Assembly: GCA_013368795.1 (NCBI GenBank)
Contig: JABFXX010000357.1
Coordinates: forward strand, 1 to 32,697
Origin: Kofleriaceae bacterium
GTDB lineage: Bacteria > Myxococcota_A > Polyangia > Haliangiales > Haliangiaceae
Direction: 5' to 3'
DNA length: 32,697 bases
The notes under the pieces are model-generated. The model saw only the letters and a program-made list of their open reading frames with translations, was not told the DNA's origin and did not search any database. The position numbers and the translations under genes are program-made. Shown here piece after piece: positions 28,309-32,697 of the stretch; the stretch's first letter is position 1; the number at the start of each line of letters is the position of its first letter.

Positions 28309-28455
28309 CAGCGATCAGGGGATCTGAGATCGCAGCGCCGCACGCGTTCATCGATCGAGTCCGCTCGACCGATCAGATCGGCTCGTATTCGTCGGTCGAG
28401 CTCTTAGAGGCGACGGTTCAGAGCAGGCGCACCTATGGCTCCGCACGGAGCGACC

Positions 28456-28509
28456 ACGGTGTCGGCCACGCCCACGTTTGCGGTCCCGTTCACGTGCACG
28501 GCCACGATC
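28456..28509 (-). repeat. right arm of 54-bp imperfect inverted repeat
   Basis: This is the partner of the arm at 28255-28308. On the plus strand, one frame of this arm and the following bases would read as a His/Gly/Asp-rich stretch (VHVHGHDHG, then HGHDHDHG). Outward similarity reaches about 28540, next to the prfB stop. Confidence 0.8.
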
Positions 28510-28545
28510 ACGGGCTCGTCCACGGCCACGACCACGACCACGGGA

Positions 28546-29674
28546 TCAATTCCGCTGCGCGTTCGCGGCCTGGAGCAGGAACGTGCGGATCAGATCGTCG
28601 AGGTCGCCGTCGAGCACGCCGTTCACGTCCGAGGTCTTCACCTCGGTGCGGTGGTCGTTGACCTGCTGGTACGGGAACAGCACGTAGCTGCGGATCTGCG
28701 AGCCCCACTCGATCTTGAGGCGCGCCTTCGCGTCCTCGGCGGCCTTCGCCTCGCGCTTGGCGAGCTCGTAGTCGTAGAGGCGCGCGCGGAGCAGCTTGAA
28801 CGCCTTGTCCTTGTTCGCGTGCTGGCTGCGCTCGTTCTGGCACTGCACGACGATGCCCGTCGGCATGTGCGTGATGCGCACCGCCGAGTCGGTCTTGTTG
28901 ACGTGCTGGCCACCGGCGCCACCTGCGCGATAGGTGTCGATGCGCAGGTCGACCTCGTTGATCTGGACCTCGATGTCGTCGTCGATGTCGGCGGTGACGG
29001 TCACCGCGGCGAACGACGTCTGGCGGCGGCCGTTCGCGTCGAACGGAGAGACGCGCACGAGCCGGTGCACGCCGTTCTCGGCCTTGAGCAGGCCATAGGC
29101 GTAGTCGCCCTCGACGGTGAACGTCGCCTGCTTGATGCCCGCTTCTTCGGCGGGCGTCTCCTCGAGGACGTCGACCTTCCAGCCCTTGCGGTCGCAGAAC
29201 CGGATCAGCATGCGCATCAGCATCTGCGCCCAGTCGCTCGCGTCGACGCCGCCGGCGCCGCTCGTGATCTGGACGATCGCGCCGCCGCCGTCGAGCTCGC
29301 CCGACAGCATGCGCTTGAACTCGAGGTCATCGAGCTGCTTCTGGATCGCGCTGACCTGGCCTTCCGCTTCCTTCGCGGATGCCTCGTCGCTCGCCTCCTC
29401 GGCGAGCTCGAGGAGGACCTCGGCGTCGGACAGCGCGCGCACCTGGGCATCCCAGCTGCCGACGACCTGCTCGAGCGACTTCTTGTCGCGCAGCAGCGTC
29501 TGCGCCTTCTTCTGGTCGTCCCAGAAGTTCGGCCGCGCTGCGATGGAGTCGAGCTCCTCGATCTTCAGACGCTTCTGATCGACGTCAAAGCAACCTCCGG
29601 AGCTCGGTCACCTTGCCGGAGAGCTCCTTCAGTTGCGCGCGAACTGCACGCACGTCCGTTCCATCGATCGCCAT
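28546..29674 (-). CDS. prfB: peptide chain release factor 2, with programmed +1 frameshift
   Basis: The gene is in two frames. The first 29 codons run from ATG 29674 ([11 protein letters not shown]...) to a TGA at 29585-29587. Continuing in the +1 frame from 29586 gives [22 protein letters not shown] and then 346 codons in total to the stop at 28546, making a 375-residue RF2. The tripeptide anticodon-like motif SPF lies in [10 protein letters not shown], and the catalytic GGQ in [22 protein letters not shown]2 recognises UGA and UAA and triggers peptide release. Its own level is controlled by the frameshift: low RF2 allows the slip at the in-frame UGA. It follows purF by 9 nt and is probably co-transcribed with it. 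Annotating only the second frame would lose the N-terminus. Confidence 0.95.
29585..29598 (-). promoter_or_regulatory. prfB programmed frameshift site
   Basis: On the minus strand a Shine-Dalgarno-like GGAGG (29594-29598) is followed after 3 nt (TTG) by CTT TGA C. This is the same geometry as the Escherichia coli prfB site: internal ribosome-site pairing, slippery CUU and poorly terminating UGA-C. Both reading frames match RF2 on either side. Confidence 0.93.
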
Positions 29675-29683
29675 GGCGCGTGT

Positions 29684-31081
<1,398 letters not shown>

Positions 31082-31125
31082 GCGGCTCACTTAGCACGCG
31101 AGGCTGATCCCAGGGAGCAATTCTT

Positions 31126-32079
31126 GTGGAAGGTTCGCGGTTCACGTACCTTTTCGGAGACGTGCCACGACTCCTCTGGCGCGATGCGCAGGGCATCGAG
31201 GGCTCACTGGATCTGACCTCGGCAGAGATCAAGGTCGGTAGAGCCATGGACTGCGCCATCCGCACTGACGACGCGATGGTCTCCCGACATCACGCACGCA
31301 TCTTTTGGGGAGGAGGCGGCTACGTGCTCGAGGACCTGTCCTCGGCCAACGGCGTCTACTTCCAAGAGCAGCGCGTGCAGTCGCACCTGTTCAAGCATGG
31401 CGACGCGGTTCGGTGCGGATCTCTCTGGCTCCGGTTTGTCGACCAGCAGCAGCTCGGCGCCAGCGCCGCCGCGCCGCCGCAGGCCGGGCCGTCGCCGATG
31501 ATGCAGCATCCCGGCATGGGCGCGACCGCGCCTGCGGGCCCGACCGGCCACGTCGCCGCGGTGAACCCACAGCTCCCACAGTCGCCGGCGCCGGGTGCCG
31601 CGCTCGCCGCGATCGCACCGCAGAGCAACGAGACCGACGTCGAGATTCGCGTCCTGCGCCGCCGCGTCGAGCAGCTGCAGACCGAGCTGCGCGTCTATCG
31701 CAGCCAGAAGTTCAACCAGGACACCGCGCGCCGCATGGAGGATCTCGAGAACGATCTCTCCATGATGGAGATCGAGCGCGACAACCTGAAGAACCGGCTC
31801 GACAAGGCGGAGACCTCGCTGAAGCTCGAGGCTGGCAGCGTCAAGGTGAAGCGCGCGCTCGAGATCGCGGCGATGACCGCCGAGGCCGCGGCGTCGCTCA
31901 ACGATCTGCTGTCGAGCCTGCGCATCGAGGTGATGGCGGCCGAGGGTGAGTTCGAGCAGTTCGCGCATCAGATCCCGCGCTCGAGCTTCGAGCTCATCCG
32001 CCAGTCACTGAAGGATGCCGCCGGTCACTGCGACGAGGCGCGCGAGCTCCTCCGCAAGCTGCGCGAAGTCGCCGAGTAA
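31126..32079 (+). CDS. FHA-domain protein with C-terminal coiled coil
   Basis: This is a 317-residue protein starting at GTG 31126 with AGGGAG 7 nt upstream. A forkhead-associated domain spans about 20-110, with the phosphothreonine-binding pattern IKVGRAMDCAIRTDDAMVSRHHARI and DLSSANGVY. A Pro/Ala/Met-rich linker (about 111-165) leads into a long coiled coil (about 170-240) and an alpha-helical end. There is no membrane segment. It should bind phosphothreonine on partners of Ser/Thr kinases and oligomerise through the coil. The final 21 bp, including the stop codon, are repeated twice more downstream (see the repeat entry). No kinase gene is adjacent. Confidence 0.85.
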   Translation: MEGSRFTYLFGDVPRLLWRDAQGIEGSLDLTSAEIKVGRAMDCAIRTDDAMVSRHHARIFWGGGGYVLEDLSSANGVYFQEQRVQSHLFKHGDAVRCGSLWLRFVDQQQLGASAAAPPQAGPSPMMQHPGMGATAPAGPTGHVAAVNPQLPQSPAPGAALAAIAPQSNETDVEIRVLRRRVEQLQTELRVYRSQKFNQDTARRMEDLENDLSMMEIERDNLKNRLDKAETSLKLEAGSVKVKRALEIAAMTAEAAASLNDLLSSLRIEVMAAEGEFEQFAHQIPRSSFELIRQSLKDAAGHCDEARELLRKLREVAE

Positions 32080-32130
32080 CTGCGCGAAGTCGCCGAGTAA
32101 CGCTGCAAGCTGCGCGAAGTCGCCGAGTAG
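32059..32130 (+). repeat. gene 3' end including stop codon present three times in tandem
   Basis: A 21-bp unit coding LREVAE plus stop occurs at 32059-32079 (gene end), 32080-32100 (identical) and 32110-32130 (one change, TAA to TAG), with 9 bp (CGCTGCAAG) before the last copy. The 9-bp spacer resembles the bases preceding the first copy (CTCCGCAAG). All copies are in the same frame. Confidence 0.9.
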
Positions 32131-32152
32131 CGCCGCGCCCTGCCCTCGCGTC

Positions 32153-32542
32153 TTAGACGTGCGCGGGGATGTAGTCGATGCCGACCCAGAGCAGGCCGTG
32201 CGCGAGCGTCAGGAAGATCGCCATCCACAGCGCGGCGAAGATGCCGTCGATGCGGAACCACTTCTTCTTCTCGAAGATCTTCACGGTCGCGTAGAGCAGA
32301 CCGCCGTTGATGACGAGCGGCATCGCGAACCCGGCGACGCCGAGCGTCGCGATGTCGAGGATCGGCCGGAGCGCCCAGTAGAGCGCCGTGTTCAGCACCG
32401 CGAACACGAACGCGACGAGCGGCGTCGCCCACTTCTTCTCGAAGACGATCTTCTCGTTCTTCTTCGCAGCGACCCAGAACACGCCCGTGAACACGACGAG
32501 CCGGATGCCCAGCTTGATCAGGATCGCTACCGCAGGAGACAT
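32153..32542 (-). CDS. small four-helix membrane protein (holin superfamily IV-like)
   Basis: This is a 129-residue protein with about four membrane helices: near 5-24, 37-60, 65-85 and 98-120. The pattern LNTALYWALRPILDIATLG...LVINGGLLYATVKIF...FRIDGIFAALWMAIFL resembles the widespread phage_holin_4_2 (PF04020) family of chromosomal membrane proteins, which mostly have no proven lysis role. There is no phage context here. The ATG at 32542 has AGGAG immediately upstream. It converges with the FHA gene, with 73 bp between stops. Confidence 0.75.
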   Translation of the reverse strand: MSPAVAILIKLGIRLVVFTGVFWVAAKKNEKIVFEKKWATPLVAFVFAVLNTALYWALRPILDIATLGVAGFAMPLVINGGLLYATVKIFEKKKWFRIDGIFAALWMAIFLTLAHGLLWVGIDYIPAHV

Positions 32543-32648
32543 ATTCGGAGCATGACACGCGGATCGTGACGATCAACGTACAAGGTGAGCCGATCTGGGG
32601 TCGGAACCCTGTTATTTCAGCGATCTACGCCCGCTCAATTGTAATTGG

Positions 32649-32679
32649 TCGATGACAAGTATTGGACAACTGTCATCGA
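32649..32679. promoter_or_regulatory. 9-bp inverted repeat in AT-richer intergenic end
   Basis: TCGATGACA and TGTCATCGA are separated by 13 bp within 32600-32697, the most AT-rich part of the window. This is a plausible operator or promoter region for the minus-strand membrane gene or for a gene beyond the right edge. No clear -35/-10 pair can be fixed. Confidence 0.4.
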
Positions 32680-32697
32680 TGCATTACATTTCTTAGC

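Larger units (their letters stand above)
28221..28545. other. 325-bp structured non-coding region between convergent genes
   Basis: The region contains GATCGTGGCC-like short units, two arms of an imperfect inverted repeat (listed separately), the 12-bp self-palindrome GTGCACGTGCAC (28265-28276), a perfect 10-bp hairpin CCCCTGATCG/CGATCAGGGG (28286-28295 and 28312-28321) and a second perfect 10-bp hairpin GCTCGACCGA/TCGGTCGAGC (28363-28372 and 28392-28401). It may serve as a two-way transcription stop for the VKOR-DsbA gene and prfB, though no T-runs are present. Confidence 0.6.

Noticed and set aside
28217..28351. Possible 44-residue minus-strand gene (MNACGAAISDPLIADGV..., with VHVHGHDQ) inside the left inverted-repeat arm
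   Set aside because: It has no ribosome site, its stop overlaps the VKOR-DsbA stop codon, and the sequence is explained by the repeat units.
31126..32079. FHA protein as part of a type VI secretion or kinase cluster
   Set aside because: No secretion or kinase gene is adjacent; neighbours are purF/prfB and a small membrane protein.
32153..32542. Holin-like protein taken as a sign of a prophage
   Set aside because: This family is common on chromosomes and no other phage gene is present.

Overview
The window reads as chromosomal DNA of a Myxococcota (myxobacterial) organism, possibly from the Haliangiales/Kofleriaceae side. The reasons are the very high GC content, many GTG starts, a high share of lipoproteins, TPR and FHA proteins, and a trans-envelope gene set with the AgmX/PglI C-terminal domain known from the myxobacterial Glt/Nfs machinery. 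The taxonomy is inferred from gene content only. I see no phage, insertion sequence, CRISPR array, rRNA or tRNA.

Region 1 (1-5631, +) is a tightly packed operon resembling the Glt/Nfs (gliding / spore-coat) complex. It holds a TPR protein cut by the window edge (GltD-like), a TPR lipoprotein (GltE-like), a small periplasmic protein, an inner-membrane protein with an AgmX/PglI domain, another lipoprotein and a small outer-membrane barrel. A CPBP membrane protease gene follows (5633-6604). Facing it on the minus strand are a diguanylate cyclase and an ABC1/UbiB-type kinase joined by an ATGA overlap. Further along are a 58-residue charged protein gene (9860-10036), a 398-bp non-coding stretch, a lipoprotein with two NTF2-like units, and a divergent S37-family peptidase lipoprotein.

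Region 2 (12681-24796, all -) is an envelope-biogenesis block. In transcription order it runs lysS, an enlarged LolC/E-type permease, a small outer-membrane barrel, lolD, bamA, skp/ompH, fabZ, a three-domain PPC-like lipoprotein and an MFS transporter. A good sigma70-type promoter lies in front of lolD. Most junctions are short or are 4-nt start/stop overlaps.

Region 3 (24833-28220, +) has a thiol-redox theme: a thioredoxin-like/TPR lipoprotein, a nine-cysteine secreted protein of unknown function, and a VKOR-DsbA fusion. It ends in a 325-bp non-coding region containing a 54-bp imperfect inverted repeat (46/54) and nested perfect hairpins, lying between convergent genes.

Region 4 (28546-32697) holds purF followed by prfB on the minus strand. 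prfB carries the classical programmed +1 frameshift (GGAGG, 3 nt, CTT TGA C). Next are an FHA/coiled-coil protein gene whose 3' end, stop codon included, is present three times in tandem, and a small holin-IV-like membrane protein gene. The window closes with an AT-richer stretch containing a 9-bp inverted repeat.

Most genes are recognisable housekeeping or envelope functions. The least explained items are the inverted-repeat region at 28221-28545, the enlarged Lol permease, the Glt/Nfs-like cluster and the cysteine-rich protein embedded among disulfide-handling proteins.
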